Assembly: GCA_038748065.1 (NCBI GenBank)
Contig: JBCDJG010000069.1
Location: 1-23,647 of the forward strand
Origin: JBCDJG01 sp038748065
GTDB lineage: Bacteria; Pseudomonadota; Gammaproteobacteria; Pseudomonadales; Halieaceae
DNA length: 23,647 bases
Direction of reading: 5' to 3'
Shown here: piece by piece, positions 14,375 to 22,177 of the stretch
Layout of the letters: each line of letters opens with the position of its first letter
Numbering within the stretch: the stretch's first letter is position 1
Made by a program: the position numbers and the translations under genes
The notes under the pieces: generated by a model
Databases searched by the model: none
What the model was told of the DNA's origin: nothing
The model's input: the letters and a program-made list of their open reading frames with translations, nothing else

Positions 14375-14926
14375 ATGCGCAAAAGAAGAACTGGATTTTG
14401 GGCGTCGGTCTTTTTGGTCGTCTCTCTGGTGTCGATCGGTGGCTGTGGCGGTTCAGGTGGTGACGGTGGGGGAGACGCAGAAGTTGTAGGAACGGTTAAA
14501 GGGAAGGTCGGCGACGTCGAGGGGCAGTGGTACGCGATTAAGATTGAGCAAAATGGGATCTCGGCCGCGAGCAGCAATTACTCCTCCATGCCCGGGGGGC
14601 TTGCGGACTATACGATTCAAGCCCATGAAGGAAGACGCTTCTCCATCAGCAACAGTGTCTCCATCAGCATGCAGTATCTCGGCGATCGGGTGCTGAGTTC
14701 AGACGTCACCTACTTTCCAGAGCAAGGTATGGTGCCGCATTACACGTCGGACGAGAACTCAGTGGCAATCGCGATGACGACCATGGAAAAGATCGGTGAC
14801 GTTTATAAGCTGGCTGGTACTGCGCAGGGAAAGTTGTATCGGGTTGCATCCATGACGGGCGATCCCGATTTGTCCGATTCGATTGACGTGGCGATCGCGT
14901 TCGAGGCCGATGCCTACCTGGAATAA
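14375..14926 (+). CDS. Small hypothetical lipoprotein
   Basis: The 183-residue product is preceded by a strong GGAGG (14363-14367) 7 bases before ATG 14375. It has a basic start (MRKRR), a hydrophobic stretch and a lipobox-like VSIGGC, placing the lipidated Cys at residue 24, followed by a Gly/Ser/Asp-rich linker (GGSGGDGGGD). It is therefore likely anchored in the outer or inner membrane facing the periplasm. The rest is probably beta-rich with no recognisable domain. It sits just after the last tRNA-Leu repeat and belongs to the accessory region. No partner is evident. Confidence 0.65.
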   Translation: MRKRRTGFWASVFLVVSLVSIGGCGGSGGDGGGDAEVVGTVKGKVGDVEGQWYAIKIEQNGISAASSNYSSMPGGLADYTIQAHEGRRFSISNSVSISMQYLGDRVLSSDVTYFPEQGMVPHYTSDENSVAIAMTTMEKIGDVYKLAGTAQGKLYRVASMTGDPDLSDSIDVAIAFEADAYLE

Positions 14927-15651
14927 GCCGCGTTTCATCGGCTAGCACGCTCTTTAAGGGCTCGCGCATATTGTGGGTGTTCAGGAGTGGAGATTCGGGG
15001 AGGGGAAATAAGACGGGGGACGGAGCCTTTCGGCGCCATCCCCCTGGTTCAGTCGGCTTCCAACGTTCCGCGTGATGTTACTCGCACAGTCTGCCTTCTA
15101 CCTTGACTCGGTCTCCGCGTCTCTCTCATCGCGCAAGCGCGCCTCGACATCAGCTTCTACCGGCCCGGGAACCGAGGCTCCCTATATTTTGTGACGCTGG
15201 GCAGCGTCCACCCGCTCTAGCGTTCGCGTATCGCTTAAACGAGTTCGCGCAGTTTCCGCTACCGCCAGGTCCGCCCGAGAGCTTCTCTGGCTGCCTTACT
15301 TGCCCTTTCGGGCCGCTCCGGCGTGGCAATGTTCCCTGCCCGTTGATCACCTCTGGCTGTGATCCCCACCCCGGCCAATCGGGGCCTGACCTTTGGTGAG
15401 TCCAGAAGACTCGAGGCCATATGGGTAGTCTACAGGTTTGAGCTGTGACGGATAGTCAACAAGTTGTGGATAAAATGTGCACACGCTGTGAAACTTCTGC
15501 ATTCTTAAAAATGGTTTGGAATCAGAGGCTTACAGCTTATTTCCTGCAGTTATAAACCTGGCCGGCAATCCTGTGTAAGCCCCTGAATTGTATCGATTTA
15601 AGAGCATCAGCCAGCGCTGTTCACACTGGCTGATGCCCATAGGCGGGCGGC
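14927..15651. other. 725-bp gene-free region
   Basis: No convincing gene. It contains the second copy of the dispersed 50-bp repeat (15027-15075), preceded by AATAAGACGGGGGACGG, which looks like transposon-end sequence. A GC-rich stretch (15100-15400) has open frames on both strands that match nothing I know. An AT-richer stretch (15440-15600) holds a single perfect DnaA-box sequence TGTGGATAA at 15465-15473, and a hairpin follows at 15604-15636. It reads as decayed insertion debris plus a terminator. Confidence 0.4.
15604..15636 (-). terminator. Hairpin after the small exported-protein gene
   Basis: A perfect 11-bp inverted repeat GCATCAGCCAG / CTGGCTGATGC with an 11-base loop lies 15 bases past the stop of the minus-strand gene. 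Only a weak T run (TCTTAAAT) follows, so it may be a terminator or an RNA-stabilising hairpin. Confidence 0.5.
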
Positions 15652-16041
15652 CTAGGGCTTCTTTACAAAGTTGGCGGTGACAAGGGTACCGTCACTGCTA
15701 ACACCAAAACCGGTCATTACAGTTTTTTGGCGGTCAATCGTGAAGGCGAATTCGTAGGCCACGCCTTCGAATACATATTCCACTTCCAGGGTGCAGGTGT
15801 TCTTTGTCAGCGTGACCTGATCATTGGACAGGCCTCCCTCCTGCCCGAGACTGTCTGTACAGCCGCTGGCCCCGAGTAGATCCCGCCCTTTCACGCTGAA
15901 GGTGCAGACAGACACAGTACCGGTGGAGGCATCGACGATGACGCCCTCCCAGGTTCCGTTAATCTGCGGAATTTTACAGTTGGCGTTTGCTACGGGTGCT
16001 GCGAGTAACAGCGTAATGAATACGCCTATCAGTTTTTTCAT
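15652..16041 (-). CDS. Small exported protein, unknown function
   Basis: The 129-residue protein starts at ATG 16041 with GGGGGGA just upstream. It has a clear Sec signal peptide (MKKLIGVFITLLLAAPVANA, cleavage after Ala20). The mature part, about 109 residues, contains four cysteines, possibly two disulfides, and alternating hydrophobic strands (TWEGVIVDAS, VSVCTFSVKG, TLEVEYVFEGVAYEFAFTID), suggesting a small beta-barrel or sandwich. No family recognised. It is single-gene, on the minus strand, divergent from the dUTPase. Confidence 0.7.
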   Translation of the reverse strand: MKKLIGVFITLLLAAPVANANCKIPQINGTWEGVIVDASTGTVSVCTFSVKGRDLLGASGCTDSLGQEGGLSNDQVTLTKNTCTLEVEYVFEGVAYEFAFTIDRQKTVMTGFGVSSDGTLVTANFVKKP

Positions 16042-16239
16042 GATTTCCCCCCGAGGATTGATTTGGCCTGCCCCCACTAGCGGAGACGCTTAATGAGCAA
16101 GCGCTGTAAAGATTAGCTTCAGTTTTGCACATAAACAAGGCGCTGCGGGCCGCAGGGATGCCGACGAACGCAGAATACTCGGGTCGTCCAGCCAATTCTG
16201 GTATTCTGCATGAGAGTACATAAAGCGCAGGCATAACCC

Positions 16240-16869
16240 TTGAAACAAGCCCTGATGACGATGTTAGCCATGCAGGACCGCATGAATACCCGGGTTCATC
16301 CTCACTGGATAGACCAGCAGTTCGAATGGTATCGAGCCGCCTGGATCGAGTGCGGAGAGCTGATTGAGCACTACGGCTATAAGTGGTGGAAGAAGCAGGC
16401 GCCGGATATGGCGCAGGTGCAGCTGGAGGTCATTGATATCTGGCACTTCGGGCTCTCCGCCCTGTTTGAACCGGGTAAGTCAGTTGACGAGCTCGCTACA
16501 GAGATTGAGGAGCAGCTCAACTCTCGCAGCCCCGCGGAATCCGGCATTCGCGAGGCCACAGAGGCGCTGGCGCTGCACTGCCTGCAGACAAAGAGCTTTT
16601 CACCAGCACTCTTCCGGGACCTGATGCAGGCTTCTGGCTTGGACTTTGAGTCACTCTACACAGCGTATGTGGGTAAAAACGTGCTCAACTTTTTTCGCCA
16701 GGATCACGGCTATAAAGAGGGTACCTACATCAAGGATTGGGGTGGCCGCGAAGACAATGAACATCTCGCCGAGCTTGTGGAGGCACTCGATAAGGGTGCC
16801 GATGATTTTTCCGAACAGGTCTACGCGTCGCTGGCAGCGCGCTATGCCGAGGTTGCCGGGGCCGGCTGA
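16240..16869 (+). CDS. Dimeric (all-alpha) dUTP diphosphatase
   Basis: The enzyme hydrolyses dUTP to dUMP, limiting uracil in DNA. The metal-binding motif of all-alpha NTP pyrophosphatases is visible as E37xxE40 (WIECGELIEHYGYKWWK) and E63xxD66 (QLEVIDIW). The C-terminal family motif follows: YVGKNVLNFFRQDHGYKEGTYIKDW with GREDNEHL. It is mostly helical, 209 residues. This is the Campylobacter/Leishmania/phage-type enzyme, unrelated in fold to E. coli Dut. The frame starts at TTG 16240 with CAGG upstream; ATG 16255 is an alternative. The next gene starts at the base after its stop, so the two are tightly coupled. Confidence 0.9.
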   Translation: MKQALMTMLAMQDRMNTRVHPHWIDQQFEWYRAAWIECGELIEHYGYKWWKKQAPDMAQVQLEVIDIWHFGLSALFEPGKSVDELATEIEEQLNSRSPAESGIREATEALALHCLQTKSFSPALFRDLMQASGLDFESLYTAYVGKNVLNFFRQDHGYKEGTYIKDWGGREDNEHLAELVEALDKGADDFSEQVYASLAARYAEVAGAG

Positions 16870-17769
16870 GTGGCCGCCGATGTTGAAAAGCTGTCGACCA
16901 GCGCCCTGGCGAAGCGCCTGGACATTCCCGGGCAGCAGCTCTTCGCTACGCTTAAGGACTACGGCTGGATTGAGCGTGTCAGCGACAGTTGGGTCCTCAG
17001 CGCCAAGGGCGAGTTCGAGGGAGGAAGCTATCAAACCAGCCGACGCTATGGACGCTATATCGTCTGGCCTGAATCACTCGAGCGTCATCCGCTCCTGGCT
17101 GCCATTGAGTCCAATCAACGCATTACCGCGTCCAATATGCGGCGCTACTATCCGCGCCTGCATGCCCGTCAGATCAATCGCGCCCTGGCTGAGATCGGGC
17201 TGCAGCGCCATAGCATCCTCGGCTGGGAGCTGACCGCGCTGGGCCGCCAATTAGGTGGTCAGCAGGCCGAGAGCGAAAACAGCGGCGCCTTTTATGTGAC
17301 TTGGCCCCATGAGGTGATTGATCACCCGGTGGTACACCGGGAGCTCACGCGGCAATCCGACCAGTTGCAGCCACCCGAGGCACCTCAACCGGCGGGTGAG
17401 CCTGACCTTTTTAGCCCCGCGCATGGAGAGAGCTCCCTTAACTACCGCGGTGTTGACGGCCATGAGCTCAAAAACACCCTGGAGCTTCGCGTTTGCAATT
17501 GGCTGTATATGGCTCAGGTGGTGCACGCCTATCAGAGGGCATTGCCCGTGGAGGAAGAGCTGGTAGCGGACTTCTATCTGCCCGACGGCACCGTTTATAT
17601 CGACTGCTGGGAATCCGAGGTGCCCGCGGCAGACTTGAAGGACAAACTGCGCAAGCGCGAACTTTATCGTGAGATGGACCTGCGCAACCTTGAGATCAAT
17701 TTTGCAGATATCGATCGGCTCGATGAGGTTCTCGGCCGTGGACTGCTGGCCTACGGCATACGCTGCTGA
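16870..17769 (+). CDS. Two winged-helix-like repeats plus PD-(D/E)XK nuclease-like domain
   Basis: The 299-residue protein starts at GTG directly after the dUTPase stop (TGAGTG). Residues 8-73 and 85-154 are copies of one module: a small helix-turn-helix (STSALAKRLDIPGQQLFATLKDYGWI; TASNMRRYYPRLHARQINRALAEIGL), then W(V/E)L....G, then YIVWPESLERHP or FYVTWPHEVIDHP. The first part recalls the C-terminal domain of phage KilA/antirepressor proteins. Residues 200-299 resemble small restriction-endonuclease-fold domains: a helix with E205, ADFYLPDGTVYIDCWE with D234 and D245, a Lys/Arg-rich helix and YREMD...LEINF. The usual Lys of ExK is not in its normal place (DCW), so activity is uncertain. 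Its end overlaps trmA by 19 bases convergently. Function unknown. Confidence 0.65.
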   Translation: MAADVEKLSTSALAKRLDIPGQQLFATLKDYGWIERVSDSWVLSAKGEFEGGSYQTSRRYGRYIVWPESLERHPLLAAIESNQRITASNMRRYYPRLHARQINRALAEIGLQRHSILGWELTALGRQLGGQQAESENSGAFYVTWPHEVIDHPVVHRELTRQSDQLQPPEAPQPAGEPDLFSPAHGESSLNYRGVDGHELKNTLELRVCNWLYMAQVVHAYQRALPVEEELVADFYLPDGTVYIDCWESEVPAADLKDKLRKRELYREMDLRNLEINFADIDRLDEVLGRGLLAYGIRC

Positions 17770-18851
17770 AGTAGCACCCCGCATTCCATGTGTGCGGTGT
17801 AGGGAAACTGATCGAAAAGTGCAAAGTCAACGATGCGATGGCTGGCTCGCAGGGCAGCGAGGTTGGCACTCAAGGTCTCGGGGTTGCAGCTGATGTACAG
17901 GATGTTTGGGAACGCCGACACCATCTTCAGCGTTGCCTCATCCAGGCCCGCGCGAGGTGGGTCGACGAACACGGTCTTTAGTTTGTAGTCTGCCAGCGGC
18001 TTGGGCAGCTTAGCCAGGCGTCGAAACGCGCGCGTGCCCGCCATAGCCTGTGCCACCTCCTCGGCGGACAATCTGATGACCTGCGCGTTGTCGATGCCGT
18101 TGTCGGCGAGATTGTGCAGGGCAGCGCGGGTCGACACCTTCGATAATTCAGTCGCAATCACCTGATCGAAACAGCTGGCAAGCGGCAGCGTGAAGTTGCC
18201 ATTGCCGCAGTAAAGTTCCAGCAGGTCGCCTGTCAGGGCCTCGGCACGTTCGCAGGCCCAGGCCAACATATGGCTGTTAATATAGGCATTGGGTTGCGTG
18301 AAAGCCTGCTCGTACTGCCGATAGTGGTAGGTCTGCCCACGCACGGGGAGGGCCTCAGTGACGTAGTCCCGCGAGAGCACGACTTTTTGCTTGCGACTCC
18401 GCCCGACCAGCGCAACGTTAAGAGTGGCAGCCAGATTCCGCGCTTCTCGCTCCCATCCTTCGTCGAGTTGCCGGTGATAGATAAGGGTAATCAGCGTGTC
18501 ACCCGCAAGGGTGCTCAGGAATTCGACCTGGAACAGCTTGCGCCTGAGTATCGGGTTGCCGCGCAGGTGTTCCTGAAGCGGTGGCATTAACGCCTGGATG
18601 GCAGCGCAAGCGATCGGAAAGTGCGAAATTGGCACGGGCGTTCTGGGATCGCCCGGTTGGAACATCACGTAGTCCAGTGCATCCCCGTCATGCCACATGC
18701 GAAACTCAGCCCGCATCCGGAAGGCCTCTGGCGGGGACGTATACAGTGCCGGCGTCGGTGGCTGATCATCGTTGAACAAGCCACAGACCCTCTCAACTTT
18801 TTGTTGGAAGAGCGCCTCGTAGTCAGCCGGCTGAAATGCAGACAGGGGCAT
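17751..18851 (-). CDS. trmA: tRNA (uracil-5-)-methyltransferase TrmA
   Basis: The enzyme makes m5U54 (ribothymidine) in the T-loop of tRNAs using S-adenosylmethionine. ATG 18851 gives 366 residues, the same as E. coli TrmA, and overlaps the stop of the upstream gene by one base (TGATG), so I prefer it to the in-frame ATG at 18884. Motifs: SAM-binding LLELYCGNGNFTLPLA, FVDPPRAGLD, the nucleophile Cys322 in ISCNPETL, and the general-base Glu356 in HMEC. It is the last gene of a minus-strand operon devoted to tRNA modification, and its end overlaps the nuclease-like gene from the other strand. Confidence 0.96.
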   Translation of the reverse strand: MPLSAFQPADYEALFQQKVERVCGLFNDDQPPTPALYTSPPEAFRMRAEFRMWHDGDALDYVMFQPGDPRTPVPISHFPIACAAIQALMPPLQEHLRGNPILRRKLFQVEFLSTLAGDTLITLIYHRQLDEGWEREARNLAATLNVALVGRSRKQKVVLSRDYVTEALPVRGQTYHYRQYEQAFTQPNAYINSHMLAWACERAEALTGDLLELYCGNGNFTLPLASCFDQVIATELSKVSTRAALHNLADNGIDNAQVIRLSAEEVAQAMAGTRAFRRLAKLPKPLADYKLKTVFVDPPRAGLDEATLKMVSAFPNILYISCNPETLSANLAALRASHRIVDFALFDQFPYTAHMECGVLLQQRMP

Positions 18852-19870
18852 CAGCCCAGGCGCTCGCGGCGCCTGGCCTGCCATAGCGAGCTTGCCATCG
18901 CGTGTGCGCTGTCCAAATCGGGTGCTTCGTCCATGGTCAGCAGGGCAACGGCCGCGGTGGCGAGGGTTGCCAGCTCACCGTAAGGGTCATCACGCCTGCC
19001 TTGCCAAAGCTCGCGCAGCGGCGCGACGCTGGGGGCCTCTACGCTCGCCACGCGGCCGTCGATACGGCGCGGCAGGGTTAGTTCACTGGACTGCGCATTC
19101 ACCAAGAGCTGCAGGCGGGTGTCTGCCTGTGGCTTGATTTCAACCTCGCCGCTGTCGCCTTTGAATACAAGTGATCGCTGCTGGCCGAGCAGGCGATCCG
19201 TGGTGCGGTGCAGCTCGCCATACGCCGGGTGAAAGATGCTTTGTAAGCTGGCAGGGCATGCCAGGGGGTTGAGCATGCGCGTCAGCGTGTTTACTGGCGA
19301 GCGAAGCCCGAGAATGGGTTTCAGCTGCATGATGTGGTGCAAGCGTGGGATGAAATGCGCCAGTGACAGGTAACTGATACCCTCGCCACTCAGCTGTGTA
19401 TCCACATCCTGCCAACTTGCCGCTATCGGCAGTGCGAGCTCGGTCATGGCATGTTCGGTGTAGAGCCGGCCGGGCGTGTGTCCACCGGAGCCGTGGATAA
19501 AAACGCGGTGGCCCGCTTCAGCCAGGAGGAGGGCGCTCAGCAGGTACCAGGGGTGTTGATGACGTTTGCCGGCATAGCTCGACCAATCCAGATCGGCCTG
19601 CAGGCCCTCTGGTGGTGAGGTCATTTCATCGCGACAGGCCTGCACAAATCCGGCGAGTTCCTCCCCCGTTTCCTCTTTCACGCGCAGTAGCATCAGGAAG
19701 GCGCCCAGCTGCAGTTCCTCGACCTCACCCCTCAATACCATGCCGAAAGCCTCTCGCGCCTCTTCCCGGGTCAGGGAGCGAGTGCCCGTCTTGCCTTTGC
19801 CCAGGATGCGCACAAAGGGAGCGAAAGGGTGTTCCGGCACAGCGGGATTGAAGCGGCTATCGTGGGTCAC
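18851..19870 (-). CDS. ybiB: TrpD2/YbiB-type glycosyltransferase-family-3 protein
   Basis: The 339-residue homologue of anthranilate phosphoribosyltransferase belongs to the YbiB (TrpD2) branch, described as a nucleic-acid-binding protein that does not serve tryptophan synthesis. Seen: the helical N-domain (LTREEAREAFGMVLRGEVEELQLGAFLMLLRVKEETGEELAGF), an altered glycine loop (IHGSGGHTPGRLYTE) and the family segment LRSPVNTLTRMLNP. The start is GTG 19870, with AGAG upstream. It lies 15 bases after tusE and overlaps trmA by one base, so it is made with the tRNA-modification enzymes; this fits an RNA- or DNA-linked role. Confidence 0.88.
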   Translation of the reverse strand: MTHDSRFNPAVPEHPFAPFVRILGKGKTGTRSLTREEAREAFGMVLRGEVEELQLGAFLMLLRVKEETGEELAGFVQACRDEMTSPPEGLQADLDWSSYAGKRHQHPWYLLSALLLAEAGHRVFIHGSGGHTPGRLYTEHAMTELALPIAASWQDVDTQLSGEGISYLSLAHFIPRLHHIMQLKPILGLRSPVNTLTRMLNPLACPASLQSIFHPAYGELHRTTDRLLGQQRSLVFKGDSGEVEIKPQADTRLQLLVNAQSSELTLPRRIDGRVASVEAPSVAPLRELWQGRRDDPYGELATLATAAVALLTMDEAPDLDSAHAMASSLWQARRRERLG

Positions 19871-19885
19871 GTCGGTCTCTGGCTA

Positions 19886-20203
19886 TTACAGGCAGTTGTC
19901 GGGTTTTGGCAGGCCAGCTATCTTACTGCCTAGCTTGGCGGGCGAGCCAGGAAACAGCGACATGAGGTAAATGCTTCTGCCTTTGTCCGAGCCGAGCTTG
20001 CGGCCGCAGTACTTTACCAGGGGCCGCATCGCGGGAGAGGCGTCGTACTCGCGGTAGTAAGCTTGCAGCAGATCAACAATTTCCCAGTGCTCAGGCGCCA
20101 GACTGATGCCTTCACCCCGCGCGATTTGCTCAGCGACTTCTGGCGTCCAGTCCGCGCGATTACGCAGGAAGCCCTCGGTATCAAAAGCGCTAGCGGGCAG
20201 CAT
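19886..20203 (-). CDS. tusE: Sulfur relay protein TusE (DsrC family)
   Basis: The 105-residue protein accepts persulfide sulfur from TusD and passes it to MnmA for 2-thiolation of U34 in tRNA. The family core is clear: W.PEVAEQIA..EGI.L...HWEIVDLLQ.YY.EY..SPAMRPLVKY, SIYLMSLFPGSPAK, and the C-terminal arm KIAGLPKPDNCL with the single active Cys next to last. The second Cys of dissimilatory DsrC proteins is absent (SKIAG), which favours the Tus role over sulfur oxidation. Its ATG overlaps the tusB stop by one base. Confidence 0.95.
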   Translation of the reverse strand: MLPASAFDTEGFLRNRADWTPEVAEQIARGEGISLAPEHWEIVDLLQAYYREYDASPAMRPLVKYCGRKLGSDKGRSIYLMSLFPGSPAKLGSKIAGLPKPDNCL

Positions 20204-20496
20204 CAGTACCAGGCAACTTGCTGCACGTGAATCTCCGAGAGGCGCACAAAGCCGGCATCATCCACGGCAGTGACGTCGCTTATCTGGCTGAGGTCAATGC
20301 CGCGGGCGTCCATTTCCGGCGTCAGCGCGCAGAGCTGTGCCGTACAATCCCGGAGCACGGCTTCCGCATCGGCGTTTGGCAAAAGAGCGTAGCCAGCGTC
20401 GCCCATCAGTAACACCGTGTCTTCGGGCCCTGCAAGTTGCAGGCAGCGTTCGAACGCGTCGGAACCCGGGGTCGCACTCAGGCAGTGAAGCACCAT
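20203..20496 (-). CDS. tusB: Sulfur relay protein TusB
   Basis: The 97-residue DsrH/TusB-family protein is part of the TusBCD heterohexamer. ATG 20496 follows the tusC stop by one base and gives MVLHCLSATPGSDAFERCLQ, matching the family start; the longer open frame back to 20589 overlaps tusC and is not used. The segment TVLLMGDAGYAL and the C-terminal short acidic end fit TusB. Overlaps tusE by one base. Confidence 0.93.
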   Translation of the reverse strand: MVLHCLSATPGSDAFERCLQLAGPEDTVLLMGDAGYALLPNADAEAVLRDCTAQLCALTPEMDARGIDLSQISDVTAVDDAGFVRLSEIHVQQVAWY

Positions 20497-20497
20497 A

Positions 20498-20863
20498 TCA
20501 AAAACCCAGAACGTGATCGGCCTCGGCCAGGCATGAGCGTATGCCCTGGTCGGATACGACTTCAATGCCAGGCGGCAGCAAGCCTGCATTCAGGCCATGC
20601 GCAGACAGCGCACGGGCGTCGGCGTAGATCTGGTTTATGTCATAAAGCTCGAAAGAGGCGATGATCTTCGACAAGGTTCGGGTGCCGATCGCATCGCCGT
20701 CCTGGCCTGGCAACAGTTGCAAGACACCCTCACCCATGAATAGCACGCTGACCTCTTGCTCGAACGCCGCTGCCGCAAGGCAGCTGTCGACGGCGCTGCG
20801 GGCGAGGCTGCTGGCGTAGGGTGAATGCCGCAGCAGAAATAACAGCTTGCGCTGAGCGGCCAT
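20498..20863 (-). CDS. tusC: Sulfur relay protein TusC
   Basis: The 121-residue DsrF/TusC-family subunit of the TusBCD complex. Family features: RKLLFLLRHSPYASSLARSAVDSCLAAAAF, VLFMGEGVLQLL, IASFELYDINQIYAD and the C-terminal helix before VLGF. The start ATG overlaps the tusD stop (TAATG), indicating translational coupling. Confidence 0.93.
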   Translation of the reverse strand: MAAQRKLLFLLRHSPYASSLARSAVDSCLAAAAFEQEVSVLFMGEGVLQLLPGQDGDAIGTRTLSKIIASFELYDINQIYADARALSAHGLNAGLLPPGIEVVSDQGIRSCLAEADHVLGF

Positions 20864-21258
20864 TATCGGCGGCCGCCGAAGGTGATCAGGCGCTCGCTGT
20901 CAGTGGCGGCCTCAACAAGCAGGCCAAGGCCACCGATCGAAAATGCAGCGTCAAGCGTTGTTGCCAGCCGCTCATGGCGCTCGGCTTCAGGGCCATCCAG
21001 CACGCCACGTCGCAGGGCTGATGATATGCATACGACAAGTTCGGTCTGTGTCTTGTGCGTCAGCTTACGCCACTCATCAAGCTGGTTGAGCTCATCCTGT
21101 GCGGGCACGGCGGTCGCGAGGCCACACTGGACTCCATCATCGAGGAAAAATACGCGGCGCAGGCTGTGGCCGCGAGACAGAAGTGCTTGGGCAAAGCGCA
21201 GTGCCCGCCTTGGAACGTCGGTTGCCGGCCCGGCAAGTACAACGAGGCTGTAGATCAA
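20863..21258 (-). CDS. tusD: Sulfurtransferase subunit TusD
   Basis: The 131-residue catalytic subunit of TusBCD receives sulfur from TusA. The active Cys77 lies in VVCISSALRRGV, equivalent to Cys78 of E. coli TusD. The N-terminal MIYSLVVLAGP and the C-terminal SIGGLGLLVEA.....RLITFGG are typical. The start is TTG 21258, with GAGG 7 bases upstream. It is first in the operon tusDCBE-ybiB-trmA; the promoter must lie in 21259-21320, after the yccA terminator. Confidence 0.94.
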   Translation of the reverse strand: MIYSLVVLAGPATDVPRRALRFAQALLSRGHSLRRVFFLDDGVQCGLATAVPAQDELNQLDEWRKLTHKTQTELVVCISSALRRGVLDGPEAERHERLATTLDAAFSIGGLGLLVEAATDSERLITFGGRR

Positions 21259-21316
21259 GCTCCGGCCTCAAAGGCCGAACTGAGCTCGCGTTCTGAAATG
21301 AAATAGTCGGCTCGGA

Positions 21317-21346
21317 AATAAAAAACCCCGGTATGAACCGGGGTTT
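21317..21346 (-). terminator. Rho-independent terminator of yccA
   Basis: On the minus strand AAACCCCGG-TTCATA-CCGGGGTTT (21346-21323) is followed by TTTATTT. This 9-bp GC-rich stem with a T tract lies 18 bases past the yccA stop and separates it from the tus operon. Confidence 0.9.
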
Positions 21347-21363
21347 CGCTGGAAGGGCCAGGC

Positions 21364-22038
21364 TTAGTCATCGCCAGAGAATGCAGCAAGCAGGTGCAGC
21401 ATGCTGGTGAACAGGTTGTAGATGCTCAGGTACAGGCCCACAGTCGCGCGGATGTAGTTGGTTTCGCCGCCGTTGATAATGCGGCTGGTGTCAAACAGGA
21501 TCAGGCCAGACATGATCATAACGATGGCTGCCGATATGGTCAGCGATAGCGCAGGGATGCCGAGGAAGATATTGGCGATGCCGGCGACAATGGCAACCAG
21601 CAGGCCCACGATCAGGAAGCCGCCCATGTAGGAGAAATCCTTCCGCGTGGTTAGCGCATAGGCAGACAGGCCGAAGAACACAAGTGCCGTACCGCCCAGC
21701 GCCTGCATCACCAAAGCAGGGCCGTTTGGCATCGACAAATAGTAGTTGAGCATGGGGCCAATAGCGGCGCCCAGCACGCCCGTGAAGGCAAAGATAGCAA
21801 TCAGGCCTTTGCTGGTGTCAGCCATCCTGTTGACAACAAACAACAGGCCAAAACCTACCAGGGAAAGTATCAGGCCAACGCCGTGGCTCAGGCCCATGGC
21901 CATTGAGATACCAGCGGTCACCGCGCTGAAGGCCAAGGTCAGGCCCAGCAGCAAGTAGGTGTTTTTCAGCACCTTGTTGGTGGCCAGTACGGACTCCATA
22001 CCAGCCGTGTTGACGTTGTACAGGCTCTTGTCTTGCAT
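21364..22038 (-). CDS. yccA: Bax inhibitor-1 / YccA-family membrane protein
   Basis: The 224-residue inner-membrane protein has seven hydrophobic segments. In E. coli, YccA is a substrate and modulator of the FtsH protease. Family features: N-terminal NKVLKNTYLLLGLTLAFSAV, a central RKDFSYMGGFL, and the C-terminal SGLILFDTSRIINGGETNYIRATVGLYLSIYNLFTSMLHLL with the conserved Asp. ATG 22038 has GGAG 6 bases upstream; the longer frame back to 22257 overlaps puuE and lacks family similarity. In E. coli yccA also neighbours tusE, so the yccA-tus link is conserved. Confidence 0.94.
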   Translation of the reverse strand: MQDKSLYNVNTAGMESVLATNKVLKNTYLLLGLTLAFSAVTAGISMAMGLSHGVGLILSLVGFGLLFVVNRMADTSKGLIAIFAFTGVLGAAIGPMLNYYLSMPNGPALVMQALGGTALVFFGLSAYALTTRKDFSYMGGFLIVGLLVAIVAGIANIFLGIPALSLTISAAIVMIMSGLILFDTSRIINGGETNYIRATVGLYLSIYNLFTSMLHLLAAFSGDD

Positions 22039-22177
22039 TGCTAACTCCGTAAAGTTTCGCACCCTTTGTGCGGTTGTTAAGACCCATGATAAGGCCAGTT
22101 GGTTCAAAATCAAGGGTTTGAAAACACTGGTTTTTTTGTGGTTTTTCGAATCCCGTGGCTGGACGCTATTGAGACAG

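Noticed and set aside
15103..15399. 98-codon open frame in the gene-free region
   Set aside because: Pro/Arg/Ser-rich composition typical of a chance frame in GC-rich DNA; the opposite strand is equally open and no ribosome binding site is evident.
15465..15473. Perfect DnaA-box sequence TGTGGATAA, possible replication origin
   Set aside because: A single box without clustering, an AT-rich unwinding element or replication genes; a 9-mer is expected by chance.
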